DNA of 62,463 bases from assembly GCA_024280115.1 (NCBI GenBank), contig JAJRQT010000063.1:1-62463 (forward strand), given 5' to 3'. Positions 8,470 through 18,612 of the stretch are shown piece after piece; the first letter of the stretch is position 1; every line of letters starts with the position of its first letter. The translations under genes were made by a program, and so were the position numbers. The notes beneath the pieces are model-generated. The model saw nothing but the letters and a program-made list of their open reading frames with translations. It was not told where the DNA came from and ran no database searches. Origin of the DNA: Bacteroidota bacterium (lineage in GTDB: Bacteria; Bacteroidota; Bacteroidia; Cytophagales; Cyclobacteriaceae).

Positions 8470-9480
8470 TTAAACCCCTCCTACTGGTTCTTTCGGCAGC
8501 TCCCTGATATCAGGATCTATGGTATCCTCTTCTACAGACGCAGAAATGGTATCAGCCATAATCGCTGGGGCAATTTCATATACCGGCATCAGGAATACAT
8601 AGGTTTTCCCCTTCCTCACTGTCAGACTATTCTTCCGGAGCCATGGGTTATATCTTTTAAGCTGTTTATAATTGATATTATTCTCAAACGCCCAATCCCT
8701 TAAATTGTTGATGGTTTTGGTGATTTCTACTTCTTTTAAATTTTCTTTTTGATATAAATGATCTTCGGTAAAATTGAAACCATAGGTTTCCGGATTTTCA
8801 AAGATAAGTTTAATGGCAATAGCTCTAAAAACATACCTGGACGTCTCCTCGTTTAATAATAAATCATAATACGAAGTTACACCCTGCTTTTTTAAAACCC
8901 GGTCAAGGCCTCTCCGCCCAATATTGTATGATGCTGCAGCATTAACCCATGTCCCAAATTTTTTATGCGCTTTACTTAAATATTTTGCCGCGGCTCCGGT
9001 TGATTTTATCGGATTATAGCGCTCATCGACCTCACTGGTAACTTCCAATTTGAAATCCTTCGCCGTACCTTTAAGCAGCTGCCAGTATCCTACAGCCTTA
9101 CTCGGTGATATTTTATTTTGAAGATCACTTTCAATAACAGATAAGTACATAAGGTCCGAAGGAACACCCCTTTTTTCCAGCTCTGCCTTTATATCCGGTA
9201 GCCACCTGTGACCTCTTTTTAATAGAAAGATCGTATTAGAATGCCAGAATGTATTCACATGGAGCTCTCGGTCGAGCCGTTCCCGAACATCGGGAATTTC
9301 CAGAGGCACACGCTCTCCGGCAAACATTACCGTATCGGGAATGTCCAGTTGAGGCACGCCGTAGGAAACAATAATCTCTGTCTTTTCAATCGGCTTTGGA
9401 TTGATAAAATCTGTATAAACCAGGTAGGAGATTATAACCGCCAGCAACGAAAAAATAATAATGTTGATTTTGTTTTTCAA
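8470..9480 (-). CDS. Membrane-anchored lytic transglycosylase, MltD/SLT type
   Basis: 336 aa. An N-terminal anchor (residues ~6-24) precedes an SLT domain: SVIESDLQNKISPSKAVGYWQ contains the catalytic glutamate and the conserved GYWQ, and AAASYNIGRRGLDRVLK is the usual C-terminal motif of the fold. A single LysM-like stretch may follow (LRDWAFENNINYKQLKRYNPWL). It cleaves glycan strands of peptidoglycan, forming anhydro-MurNAc. The start is TTG and overlaps the preceding gene's stop (TTGA), so the two are translationally coupled. Confidence 0.88.
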   Translation of the reverse strand: MKNKINIIIFSLLAVIISYLVYTDFINPKPIEKTEIIVSYGVPQLDIPDTVMFAGERVPLEIPDVRERLDRELHVNTFWHSNTIFLLKRGHRWLPDIKAELEKRGVPSDLMYLSVIESDLQNKISPSKAVGYWQLLKGTAKDFKLEVTSEVDERYNPIKSTGAAAKYLSKAHKKFGTWVNAAASYNIGRRGLDRVLKKQGVTSYYDLLLNEETSRYVFRAIAIKLIFENPETYGFNFTEDHLYQKENLKEVEITKTINNLRDWAFENNINYKQLKRYNPWLRKNSLTVRKGKTYVFLMPVYEIAPAIMADTISASVEEDTIDPDIRELPKEPVGGV

Positions 9481-10232
9481 AATTCAAAGTTTGGTGACAG
9501 TAAGAATTTAGTATAAAAATCATCGATGATATCAACCGCATCCTGGGGATCATCCACAATATGAAACAGATCAAAGTCATCTTCATTGACATTTTTCTCA
9601 ACTTTAAACACTACCTCCCTCAGCCAATGCACCATTCCTCCCCAGAATTCTTTTCCAACTAAAACTATTGGGAATCTGCCAATTTTTTTAGTTTGTATAA
9701 GTGTGATCGCTTCAAAAATTTCATCCAGTGTGCCAAATCCACCAGGCATACCTATAAACCCCTGTGAGTAGCGGACGAACATAACCTTTCTGACGAAAAA
9801 GTAGTCAAATGTGATCAGCTTGTCATGGTCTATATATATGTTGTTGCTTTGCTCATGTGGTAATATAATATTCAATCCCACAGATTTTCCTCCCGCTTTT
9901 TTTGCTCCTTTATTCGCCGCTTCCATTATTCCCGGTCCGCCACCAGATATGATACCATATCCCTGCTCAACCAGGCTGGAGGCAATTTCTTCGGCCATTT
10001 TATAATATTTATTTTCAGGCGGTGTTCTGGCAGATCCAAAAATTGATACGCAGGGGCCAATAGAAGACAGTTTTTCAAAACCTGAAACAAATTCACCCAT
10101 GATTTTGAATATGGCCCACGAGTCGTTGGACTTAATTTCATTCCAGTCTTTTTCCTGAAACGCCTGCCTGATTTTTTGCTCCTCATCCGGAGACAAGTCA
10201 TTATTGTTTCCGTTTGAATTTTGATCTTCCAT
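9477..10232 (-). CDS. LOG-family (TIGR00730) nucleotide phosphoribohydrolase
   Basis: 251 aa. Rossmann-type lysine-decarboxylase-like fold with the family signatures SGGGPGIMEAANKGA and PGGFGTLDEIFEAITL (PGGxGTxxE). Proven members remove the ribose 5-phosphate from cytokinin nucleotides or hydrolyse purine nucleoside monophosphates; older 'lysine decarboxylase' names are wrong. About 60 residues precede the core. It is the first gene of a two-gene operon with the MltD-like enzyme. The pairing hints at nothing beyond shared expression. Confidence 0.9.
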   Translation of the reverse strand: MEDQNSNGNNNDLSPDEEQKIRQAFQEKDWNEIKSNDSWAIFKIMGEFVSGFEKLSSIGPCVSIFGSARTPPENKYYKMAEEIASSLVEQGYGIISGGGPGIMEAANKGAKKAGGKSVGLNIILPHEQSNNIYIDHDKLITFDYFFVRKVMFVRYSQGFIGMPGGFGTLDEIFEAITLIQTKKIGRFPIVLVGKEFWGGMVHWLREVVFKVEKNVNEDDFDLFHIVDDPQDAVDIIDDFYTKFLLSPNFEF

Positions 10233-10310
10233 ATTGAAAAATTTTGAGGGCTAAAATTATATTATATTTCAATAGTACCTGTCAATTAATGTTAAAAATA
10301 TTGGTGATGT

Positions 10311-11225
10311 CTATTTCTTAATCAAATCTTTCATCGCTTCGACTAATTCAATAAACTGAAAATTAAATCCTGTGCTTTCAATTTTATTTGATGAAACATT
10401 ATTCCCTCCGGTAATTGCAGATGATAACTCTCCCAATAGAATTTTTAAAACAAACTTTGGCGTATTTGGTAGAAAATAGGGTTTGTTTATCACTCTGGTT
10501 AATATTTTTATAAAATCTTTATTGGTAACCGGGTTTGGAGCTACTGCATTGTAAATACCAATTATTTCAGCATTTTCCACTACTTCAATAAATATTCTGA
10601 CGAGGTCATCAATATGGATCCAGCTCATATATTGCTCACCTGAGCCAAAGGCCGAGCCCATTCCAATTTTTACAACGGGAAGGAGTTTTTCAAGAATCCC
10701 CCCTTTATTGCTCAACACAAGACCGATTCTTAATTTGACAACCCTTGCTCCCAAATCTGAAAATTGATCTGCCGCAACTTCCCACTTTTTTGTCAGGGTT
10801 GCGAGATAATCATCCCCTAACTGTAATCGGTCTTCAGTTTGTAAAATGCCACCGGTGTCGAATCCATAAATGCCAATTGCTGAAGCAGAAATAAAGGATT
10901 CAACCTTGTGGTTGCTTGTTTTCAAATATTGATAGATCAGGTTGGCACTTTCGACGCGACTGTTTATAAGTTCTTGCTTCCTTTTAGGCGTCCACCTTTT
11001 GTCGGCAATCCCTGCGCCTGCAAGGTGAATGATGTGCTTTACATTTTTAAACGTACCCTCTTCGATGAATCCACTTTCGATATTCCAATTAAAAGTACGG
11101 AATTTGGATGATTCGTTTTTATCCCTGCTTAAATGAACTACTTCGTATCCTTTATGTTGGAGACTATTTGATAATTGTGAACCTATCAAACCTGAACCTC
11201 CCGATATGAGAACTTTTACATCCAT
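10311..11225 (-). CDS. TIGR01777-family (SDR39U1/YfcH) NAD-dependent epimerase
   Basis: 304 aa. N-terminal Rossmann motif ISGGSGLIGSQL at 7-18, family motif HLAGAGIADKRWTPKRKQEL, SAIGIYG with the catalytic tyrosine, MSWIHIDDL, and a C-terminal DUF1731 part (GELSSAITGGNNVSSNKIESTGFNF). Substrate is unknown for most members. Single gene; a strong bidirectional terminator lies just upstream and isolates it from 11906..13057. Confidence 0.9.
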   Translation of the reverse strand: MDVKVLISGGSGLIGSQLSNSLQHKGYEVVHLSRDKNESSKFRTFNWNIESGFIEEGTFKNVKHIIHLAGAGIADKRWTPKRKQELINSRVESANLIYQYLKTSNHKVESFISASAIGIYGFDTGGILQTEDRLQLGDDYLATLTKKWEVAADQFSDLGARVVKLRIGLVLSNKGGILEKLLPVVKIGMGSAFGSGEQYMSWIHIDDLVRIFIEVVENAEIIGIYNAVAPNPVTNKDFIKILTRVINKPYFLPNTPKFVLKILLGELSSAITGGNNVSSNKIESTGFNFQFIELVEAMKDLIKK

Positions 11226-11272
11226 ATATCAATAACTAAAAAGAGATGGAAGGTTCTAAAAAATCCCATAAA

Positions 11273-11298
11273 AAAAAGCTAAGTAAACTTAGCTTTTT
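11273..11298. terminator. Bidirectional intrinsic terminator
   Basis: AAAAAGCTAAG-TAAA-CTTAGCTTTTT, an 11-bp perfect stem with A and T tracts on both sides. It lies upstream of the epimerase gene and would end minus-strand transcripts coming from the DUF4062 gene. Confidence 0.8.
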
Positions 11299-11905
11299 CA
11301 GTTATAATAGGTTGCTAACTATAACGTATTGGTTTATTTTTCTACCTGTTAAAAGTCTCCGTATTAATTGTAAACCTTCCAGGTTCTTACTTTCTCGTCA
11401 ATATTATAGAACAGGACAAATCTTTAAATTCCACTTTCATCTAATATCTGTCATTTCCCATCCAACAAATACCCTACTTGATTCTAAGGTTAGTCCGAAT
11501 TCATCATAAACTTCCTCGGAATTTGAAATAGGAGCTATAATCAGAAGTAAAAAATGAAAAGCCAAAATTAACATTAAGTTCACAGAACGACAAGGGGTTT
11601 AGATAAAACTAATTTTGAATAGTTCGCAATCCTCAAAGGAGAATGGATTGTATGAAATCTCCATGGGCTATTATTACCTATTATCCCGCAAAGAGCCGTT
11701 ACTCTGACGCGGCCCGGATGCGTCGGTTGGTTGTCTGCGAAGATTTTACAGGCAGCAGGGCTCTTCGCTACTGCTACTCCTCTTGTATGGCAGCATGTTA
11801 TTTATGGATTTTTAATGCTTTCTGGAATTTGCAAACGGTATCATACCTTTGGCTTGGCAAGTTGAGCGACTCGACAAAGGCAGGCTCGCAACAGCAGGAG
11901 AAGTT
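11299..11905. other. Gene-poor stretch with a GC-richer island (~11640-11900)
   Basis: No gene I can support. 11299..11630 is ordinary AT-rich spacer. From about 11640 to 11900 the base composition becomes visibly more GC-rich, with short open frames on both strands but no recognisable motif. It may be a decayed insertion. The 93-aa plus-strand frame at 11643 has no domain and runs into the DUF4062 gene. Confidence 0.4.
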
Positions 11906-13057
11906 CTATTGCAGTTCTTTTTGAAGTTCAGACGATAGAGTTAAACTTATTTCCATTTTACTTACAAGTAGTTCAAGTTTTGATTCTACATTTCTTCTAG
12001 CCCTGTTCATTTCTTTTTCCATTCTGGGTAAACCTCTAACAGCATCAAGAAAGCTAATCACTCCGGCCATCCCAGTTGAAATTCCTTCGTCCATTGAAAC
12101 TAGAGTTTCGAGGGTTTGATCAAAATCATCTTGATCAACCTCTTCAAAGTCATTTCTCCTAATGTTAATTAATTTGGAAATCGCATCCGCACCTTCCTCA
12201 AAATTTGATATGAAAATCTTAATGTCAGGATCAATTCTGTCTGCAAAATCATTCAAAACCTTAGCAGTTCTTCTGAAATAATCTCTTACTACCTTTTTAG
12301 CAACATCTTGTTTACTAGAAAATTTGTTCGCCTCCTTGGTCTTCTTTTTAATCTCTTCTCCAATCCAGTTGACAGAATCAGCTATTCTTTCTACCCCCTT
12401 CGTAGCGTTTGCAAAGCTCTCTTCAATTATTTCCTGATAATCAATTATTCCTAATTCCTCCGGAATCACACTTTCCTCATCAAATGAAGAAGATTCCTGC
12501 ACAATTTTTACATCCTGTTGTTCTATTAGTTGATCGATCCTTTTTGGAATATGAATCCTCAAGAATTTTTGAAGTTCTTCGATACTTGTGTATTCCCAAT
12601 AGAGAGTTCCTTTTTCACCCAAAGTACACTTTAATTCTTGAACCTTTCCGAGTTGAACAGGATTAATATCCGAAAGTGAATTTGGAGTAGATGTTTTAAA
12701 ATAGAAGAGTATTTGAATAGAGTTTGGAGATTCTAAAAATCTATTATATGCAATTGTGAATTCCTCTTCTGTTCCCGAACTTGCTGAATTTGTTGGTGTC
12801 CCAAATTTTGTCCATAAAATGCCAATAAAGAGGTCATAATCAGATCCAATATCAGAAGTGATTATACTTTGTGGGCCATTACTACTGATTCCCGGTGCTG
12901 AATGAGTTTCCCATTTCAGAAGTTCAAGTATAATATTTTTTCTGGCTCCAAATGTTTGATTCAATTCTGATATAACCTCATCAATAGAAGTTCGTTCATC
13001 CACAACGTCTGAGGGAGATGCAATAAATACCTTATACTTTACTACTGATTCCGGCAT
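11906..13057 (-). CDS. DUF4062 protein with C-terminal coiled coil
   Basis: 383 aa. Residues 8-108 form a DUF4062 domain (VFIASPSDVVDERTSIDEVI...YDLFIGILWTKFGTPT...SGTEEEF), a Rossmann/TIR-like fold that often leads NTPase or signalling proteins in variable defence-type loci. Residues ~190-383 are charged and helical, probably coiled coil, with no NTPase motif. Soluble, no signal peptide. It sits alone next to a GC-shifted stretch. An NADase or antiphage role is conceivable because of the fold and its conserved Glu (EEEF), but that is inference. Confidence 0.8.
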   Translation of the reverse strand: MPESVVKYKVFIASPSDVVDERTSIDEVISELNQTFGARKNIILELLKWETHSAPGISSNGPQSIITSDIGSDYDLFIGILWTKFGTPTNSASSGTEEEFTIAYNRFLESPNSIQILFYFKTSTPNSLSDINPVQLGKVQELKCTLGEKGTLYWEYTSIEELQKFLRIHIPKRIDQLIEQQDVKIVQESSSFDEESVIPEELGIIDYQEIIEESFANATKGVERIADSVNWIGEEIKKKTKEANKFSSKQDVAKKVVRDYFRRTAKVLNDFADRIDPDIKIFISNFEEGADAISKLINIRRNDFEEVDQDDFDQTLETLVSMDEGISTGMAGVISFLDAVRGLPRMEKEMNRARRNVESKLELLVSKMEISLTLSSELQKELQ

Positions 13058-13343
13058 GAGTAATTTTCGCTAACAATATAGTCTGTGCTATTAAACATAC
13101 TTCTATTATAATGTCCAAATCTAACAGAATTTTTATTGAATTGTCCAGTGGTTACCTGAGTATATATTTCCTACGGATGGATTGGCTCTTCTGTCAACGC
13201 ATCAACCACGAACTCTTCAAAGGTTGATTTCCTTTCAGCTAATTTTTAGCCAAAATAAATCAACGACCCAGGCTGATTATTCTGGTAAAAAAATGACTGA
13301 AGATTTATCCCCAGCCATTCATAAAAAGATTCAGCTTATCACT

Positions 13344-16304
13344 TTACAAGCTGTACCCAATGCTAAATTCGAAGGAGGTTCCTTCCCTGTACCCTTCATA
13401 AATAAAATTGTATTTGGTGTTGTCAAATTTTTGGAGGAAACCCACATTTAATATGTTCTTAATTTTTATTCCCAAACTGAGATGTTTACCGACTCTCTTT
13501 GAGGATATGAAGTTGAGCATATTTCTTGGGCTTTCGTAAACATCCGGTGTGTTGGCTTCTGTAATGAAAGATAGCCTGGGGCCAAAAACATTATAGGTTA
13601 AGGTATTTTCCCATTCCAGCCTTGGATTGTAATAATTAAATATCACATTGGCAATGTATGGGGATTGTCCCTGGAGAGGCCTCGAATTTTTTATCCCTTC
13701 AATATTTATCGCCACGAGTTCAATAGAATCCTTGGCAACTCTACTATAAATTAACGATAGGTTAGCGCCAAGTTTGAAGTTTTGCAATCCCTGAGAAATG
13801 AAACCCAGTGATTTTCTAAACTCTAATTCCAAGCCATAAACATTGGCGTCATCAGTATTTATAGGTTTAATTTCAGGAGTTGATGCCTGCGGAAGGTTTT
13901 GCAACACAATGGGATTTATAAAATTTTTATAATACACACTCACGGCAATAATCTCTCCGGGTTTAGGATATGTTTCAAACCTTAAATCATAATTCGTAAT
14001 CAGGGTCCTTTCCAAAGAATTATTACCAACAAACTGCGGATCTTCCGGTGTGCCTACAGAAACAAAAGGAGAGATTTCACGCATATTTGGCCGGGCAAGC
14101 GTTCTGGATACCGATGCCCGAAAGTTCGTTTTATCATTTATTTTCCATATCGCATTAAGTGACGGTAGTATATCCACGTTGTCCAATTTTCCATTTCGTG
14201 AAGTTGTTACTGGATTCCCATTATCATCGATATCACCGGTAGGAATTCTCGAACTGTCGGCGCTGACAGTTTGCATATCAGTAGTTTCCAGCCTGCCGCC
14301 GCCAATAAGCTTTACTTTTCCAATCTCATAAATGCCCATCAGGTAGCCACTCACAAAAGTCTCATATCCTGTATAATTGTTTGCCAATACAGACGCATCA
14401 TTCTGTAAAATGCCAAAGGCGAACTCTTGTCTCTTAAAAACCGTGTTTTCTCCATAAACACCTAGATATCCATAGTTGCCTTTATCAAAGTAGCTTTTGA
14501 AATCCCCGGAACCGCTCGCAAAAGACAACCAATTGTCATTCACTCCCGGTTGTGGTGTCACCGGCTCCCTATGGTGACCATAAATATATTCACTGAAATC
14601 TCGCTCTTTTTTACTGTACGATCCTCCAAACTTAATGATATTCTCTTTGTTGGAGGAGAAGGGCAAGGTGACGTCAATTTGACCATTTATTTGCCTATCA
14701 GCCAGATACCTGTAAAAATGTGAAGGCAACCTTCCTATCTCCGCTGTATTCATCACATATCTTGTTCCGCTGGTGGTAAATCCAAAACCCCTGAAGTCAG
14801 GCTGATCCTGTGTTAATTCGATATAACCGGCGGCCCACTCGATTTTAGCGTTATTCCAGGCCGGGATATTATGCCTTCCTATCAGTTGACTATTCCAAAG
14901 CGTTCTTTCTACATAGGAAACTTTTTGCGATTGATAATTTGGTCTCCCTGTATTTCTCCAGTAACCCGATGCCGTATCGGCCATCGTTACCGCATTTTTA
15001 TTATAAATAGTGTTCAGTGAAATTTCATTATTTGAATTTAATTGATACGACAAACCAAATAATCCTCCATACTCAACCTCTTCTGAGGTATTATGACGTC
15101 TGAAATTCTGATCTGTAACCAAAGAATCTAAGGCGCTGTTTCCTTCGACTGAATAAAATCCTGTTTGATAATTATCTCTCAAGTCAAAGCCTCGTTTATA
15201 ATTAATTCCCAGATTATAGCCCAGTGGTCTTCCCGCTAATCTATATTGATTTCCTATAGCCAGCTTAAAACCCGTATCCATAAGGCTATTTGTGCGTTTG
15301 GGGATGAATGAGTTTTTCCCGGATTTTGCAGCTTCGTCCAGTACCTGAAATTTTGTATCGTTGAGTGGCAATGGAGGCTCTGTATTTGTAGCTAACACAG
15401 CTCCCGACCTCGTCGCATCTAATGAATTCCTCTCTAGCAATTCGGGGTAAAGGTCAAAAATATAAGGTCTTTTCCTGTTGCCATTGTCCAGAGACAGCCA
15501 GCGGTTGGTTGTAGCATCATCACTAAGAAAATCATTTCTGAAACTAGAAACTGAATTAAATGTTGTATTTATATTTAAGTGTAAATAATAATCTGAAGGA
15601 ATAGATTTTATAGTCACATCTACTAACCCTCCCGTAAAACTTGCGGGTTTATCAGGTAAAAATGTTTTGATTGTCGTCACATTTTCGATCATTTCGGCAG
15701 GAATCATATCCATGCTTACACTATTGCGATATGGATCAGCGCTAGGCATGGTAATTCCATTCATTTGAACCAATGAATACCTGTCACCAAGTCCACGCAT
15801 GACCATATACTTTCCATCTTCAATTGCAGCGCCTGTGACATAAGTCATGGACTCTGCAGCATCAGAAGCACCAATCCTTTTTATTTCACTATAGCTGATC
15901 CCGTCTTGAACAGCTAATGATTTCTTCTGTAATATTAATAAAGCAACGTCATTATCCTTGATGGCTTTAGCCTGAACTACAATTTCCTCCAGCTGAATAT
16001 CACTGGATAGGGTAACATTGATTTCCTGATGATTCCCTGGTTCTATCACCAAATTCTCAATTTTTTGTATTGCATAGGAGACGTAGCTAACATTGATAGT
16101 ATATGTACCCGGGTCTAATTGCAATGAATAATTTCCAAATAAATCTGTTAGTACTCCCTGTCCGGTTTCGGAGACTATTATTGCCGCTCCAATAAGCTCT
16201 TCTCCAGTTTTTCCATCTACAACTTTGCCGGATAAGTTTCCCTTAATAGCAAAGGCATATATTGATGTAATGGTGAATAAAGTTGTTATTAATAATCTTC
16301 TCAT
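13344..16304 (-). CDS. TonB-dependent outer-membrane receptor
   Basis: 986 aa. Signal peptide (1-19), a CarboxypepD_reg-like beta-sandwich (about 24-108, GKVVDGKTGEELIGAAI...), a TonB plug with the MRGLGDRYSLVQMNG motif, then a long beta-barrel. It imports an unknown ligand across the outer membrane using TonB energy. It is the second gene of an operon behind the surface lipoprotein at 16451..18151. There is no SusD, so this is not a standard polysaccharide locus. The barrel ends in FEFSIGYSL, compatible with BAM insertion. Confidence 0.93.
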   Translation of the reverse strand: MRRLLITTLFTITSIYAFAIKGNLSGKVVDGKTGEELIGAAIIVSETGQGVLTDLFGNYSLQLDPGTYTINVSYVSYAIQKIENLVIEPGNHQEINVTLSSDIQLEEIVVQAKAIKDNDVALLILQKKSLAVQDGISYSEIKRIGASDAAESMTYVTGAAIEDGKYMVMRGLGDRYSLVQMNGITMPSADPYRNSVSMDMIPAEMIENVTTIKTFLPDKPASFTGGLVDVTIKSIPSDYYLHLNINTTFNSVSSFRNDFLSDDATTNRWLSLDNGNRKRPYIFDLYPELLERNSLDATRSGAVLATNTEPPLPLNDTKFQVLDEAAKSGKNSFIPKRTNSLMDTGFKLAIGNQYRLAGRPLGYNLGINYKRGFDLRDNYQTGFYSVEGNSALDSLVTDQNFRRHNTSEEVEYGGLFGLSYQLNSNNEISLNTIYNKNAVTMADTASGYWRNTGRPNYQSQKVSYVERTLWNSQLIGRHNIPAWNNAKIEWAAGYIELTQDQPDFRGFGFTTSGTRYVMNTAEIGRLPSHFYRYLADRQINGQIDVTLPFSSNKENIIKFGGSYSKKERDFSEYIYGHHREPVTPQPGVNDNWLSFASGSGDFKSYFDKGNYGYLGVYGENTVFKRQEFAFGILQNDASVLANNYTGYETFVSGYLMGIYEIGKVKLIGGGRLETTDMQTVSADSSRIPTGDIDDNGNPVTTSRNGKLDNVDILPSLNAIWKINDKTNFRASVSRTLARPNMREISPFVSVGTPEDPQFVGNNSLERTLITNYDLRFETYPKPGEIIAVSVYYKNFINPIVLQNLPQASTPEIKPINTDDANVYGLELEFRKSLGFISQGLQNFKLGANLSLIYSRVAKDSIELVAINIEGIKNSRPLQGQSPYIANVIFNYYNPRLEWENTLTYNVFGPRLSFITEANTPDVYESPRNMLNFISSKRVGKHLSLGIKIKNILNVGFLQKFDNTKYNFIYEGYREGTSFEFSIGYSL

Positions 16305-16450
16305 GGTAAATATTATTATAATGATAAGGAGTCAATCTGTGGGTACAGCAAAATTCCTACAGTTTAGAAGTTCCCTTCAGGGGATTTAGGAGTAAAATTG
16401 GAATTTTGTAGTACATCGTCAACCTCCTGACCAACATGGTATAAAAGATT

Positions 16451-18151
16451 TTATTGAACGGTATAACCGTATTTTGATAATGTTGACCAGCCTTTTAACC
16501 AAAGGTCTTTGCCCGGCTCAAAAGCACCCTGATAATTTGTTTCTTCTCCTGCGATTCCTATGTCAGTTGGTTTTACAGTTCCTCCGGTAAACGTACTTTT
16601 TGGTCGTGGATCAATCCCGGAAACTCTGCTTGAAATATTTTCTAATATTTCGTCTTCAAGAAAAGCACAATTGTTATTCTGTAGCATTGATGCGATGACA
16701 TCATTGCATTGACCCCCAAGGGCAGTATTAATGTCATTTCCGTCATAGGGTCCGACAATCGCCCAGGTCGTATTATAAATTTCAGACTGATAACCATCCC
16801 TCTGGTTGGTAATGGTAGCGCATGAACTCACATCGCCACCTTTTTCATTTCTGATTTGTATTGCAGCATTTGGAATATCTGTCACAATGGAGTTGACAAG
16901 TTTTCCAGAAAATCCTTCCCTCCACATTATGGCTCTGTCACTCAAAGTGTCTGTTAGGTTCTGACCCGGACCTATAAAAGTAGCATTCAACAGATTTGGA
17001 GCTGAAAACGGGTCATCACTGGCATTTCCAAATCCATCCCACTCTCCCAGGTGATCATATTTCGACAACACACCATCTCCTTGCAGGGCAAACAGGTACT
17101 GACCGGTTCCTCTCCATCCCTGATCAAAGTCATAACTGTCGTCAGCAGCAAATGCGACAATAAAGTGTTTAATATCCACAGTACCTCCGAAAATCTCAAT
17201 GCCATCATCGTCCGATGAAAATGACTCAACATAATCGATAGTAGTTCCGGATCCGACACCACCAAGCGTCAGTCCCTGTATCTCATCGCCCGACTGACCA
17301 TTTAAAGCAAACCCAGTATATCGGATGGCGACATATTTAAGTGTGCCGGAATTATCTAACGGATCAGCAGTTGAAAAATCTGTATCACCAAAACCATATC
17401 GACCCCTTGGTTCGTTGGTAGAAATACCTTCTATCTGCAGAAGCGTATTTCCCTTTTTCATTACTGGCGCAGAGCCAAGAATTACTAATCCTGCCCATTG
17501 CTGATTCTCTGATGGCAGTAAAGATTGTTGTGTCACATCATCAGCTTCAGCAGTAAAAATGATTGGTTCATCTACCGTACCTACTGCTTCGATTTTGGCT
17601 CCCCTGGTGATAATCAAAGCGGAAGTAGGATCTGTTGTAGAAGGTGATTTTTTAAATTTGATTATTGTACCGGCTTCAATATTGAGTACTCCTTCCTTCT
17701 CCAGGTAAACCAAACCATCAAAAAGGTATTGCTTATCTTTGGTGAAATTATAGGTCTGTCCTCCAGCCAAATCAGCATCAGTAATCGTCTTTAAGGGAGA
17801 AACAGTTGCTATAAATGAATCTGTGGATTCAACTCCATCTTTATCAACAATCGTAAATGTAACCACCTCATCATCAGTTCCAAATGTATATTCTGTATCA
17901 AAACTTCCGTCTGTGCCGGTTAAATCGGATGGCACAATTACATCCGAAGAAGAGCAAGTTAAACCTGCTATCCCTGCCTCGGCACTCCAGTTAACAGTTA
18001 TTGTAAACTTTTCACGTTCATTTCCGTCAATGGAACCCGGTGTAGCAGTTACTGTTGGTTTTCTTTTTGGGGTCTCTTCTTCCTGGCAAGATAAGAGCAA
18101 AACGAAACTAAACGCCGTTGCAACAAATATTAATCTTGTGAAATTTTTCAT
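16451..18151 (-). CDS. Surface lipoprotein with beta-helix-like body, receptor partner
   Basis: 566 aa. Lipoprotein signal with lipobox LLSC (C22), directly followed by QEEETP; an acidic run after the cysteine is the Bacteroidota lipoprotein export signal, so surface exposure is likely. An Ig/cadherin-like segment (about 30-115) precedes a long right-handed beta-helix-like region (AGTIIKFKKSPS, GAKIEAVGTVDEPIIFTA, DDGIEIFGGTVD). Such proteins commonly sit with a TonB receptor of the type encoded next, at 147 bp. It may capture or present the ligand. Ligand unknown. Confidence 0.85.
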   Translation of the reverse strand: MKNFTRLIFVATAFSFVLLLSCQEEETPKRKPTVTATPGSIDGNEREKFTITVNWSAEAGIAGLTCSSSDVIVPSDLTGTDGSFDTEYTFGTDDEVVTFTIVDKDGVESTDSFIATVSPLKTITDADLAGGQTYNFTKDKQYLFDGLVYLEKEGVLNIEAGTIIKFKKSPSTTDPTSALIITRGAKIEAVGTVDEPIIFTAEADDVTQQSLLPSENQQWAGLVILGSAPVMKKGNTLLQIEGISTNEPRGRYGFGDTDFSTADPLDNSGTLKYVAIRYTGFALNGQSGDEIQGLTLGGVGSGTTIDYVESFSSDDDGIEIFGGTVDIKHFIVAFAADDSYDFDQGWRGTGQYLFALQGDGVLSKYDHLGEWDGFGNASDDPFSAPNLLNATFIGPGQNLTDTLSDRAIMWREGFSGKLVNSIVTDIPNAAIQIRNEKGGDVSSCATITNQRDGYQSEIYNTTWAIVGPYDGNDINTALGGQCNDVIASMLQNNNCAFLEDEILENISSRVSGIDPRPKSTFTGGTVKPTDIGIAGEETNYQGAFEPGKDLWLKGWSTLSKYGYTVQ

Positions 18152-18612
18152 AGTTAATTCTTTATTTTTTTCATGAATTTTAATTCACGACAAAGGTGAG
18201 TTTGGTGTATTAACTGAACGCTCCGAAAAAGTTACATTTGTGTTAAATGGAGCTTTTGAAGGGTTATGAAAATGTGAATTTGAAAGCAGATTGTTAACCT
18301 ACTATTAAGGATATTGAATTTAAACAGTTTTGATCTCTGTCTAAACTTTGGTGGAATTTGGTATTTCAATGAACGACAGATACTATTTTCTGTATTTCCT
18401 GACGGGTTTGCAAATATTAAGAAATTATTAAATTCTGAATATGAAGTGCAGGTACGCATTCCAATGTGTATCTTCTTTTAGCCTCGTCGGTTTTTCTAAA
18501 AGATATTTTATAGAAATGCCCAAACGGAAAAATTAAAATTTCAGGAAAGATGTCCGCGAGAGACCCTCGAACAAGTGAACATAACGCAGAGATCGGACAA
18601 TATGGTCAGGCT
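18152..18612. other. Intergenic, no gene seen
   Basis: About 460 bases between the lipoprotein gene and the 3' end of the MoxR gene. A 75-codon minus-strand frame has no features of a real gene. The promoter of the lipoprotein-receptor operon must lie here, but I cannot pick a single convincing site. Confidence 0.4.

Noticed and set aside
11643..11924. 93-aa plus-strand frame
   Set aside because: No domain, no ribosome site and it runs into the DUF4062 gene on the other strand.
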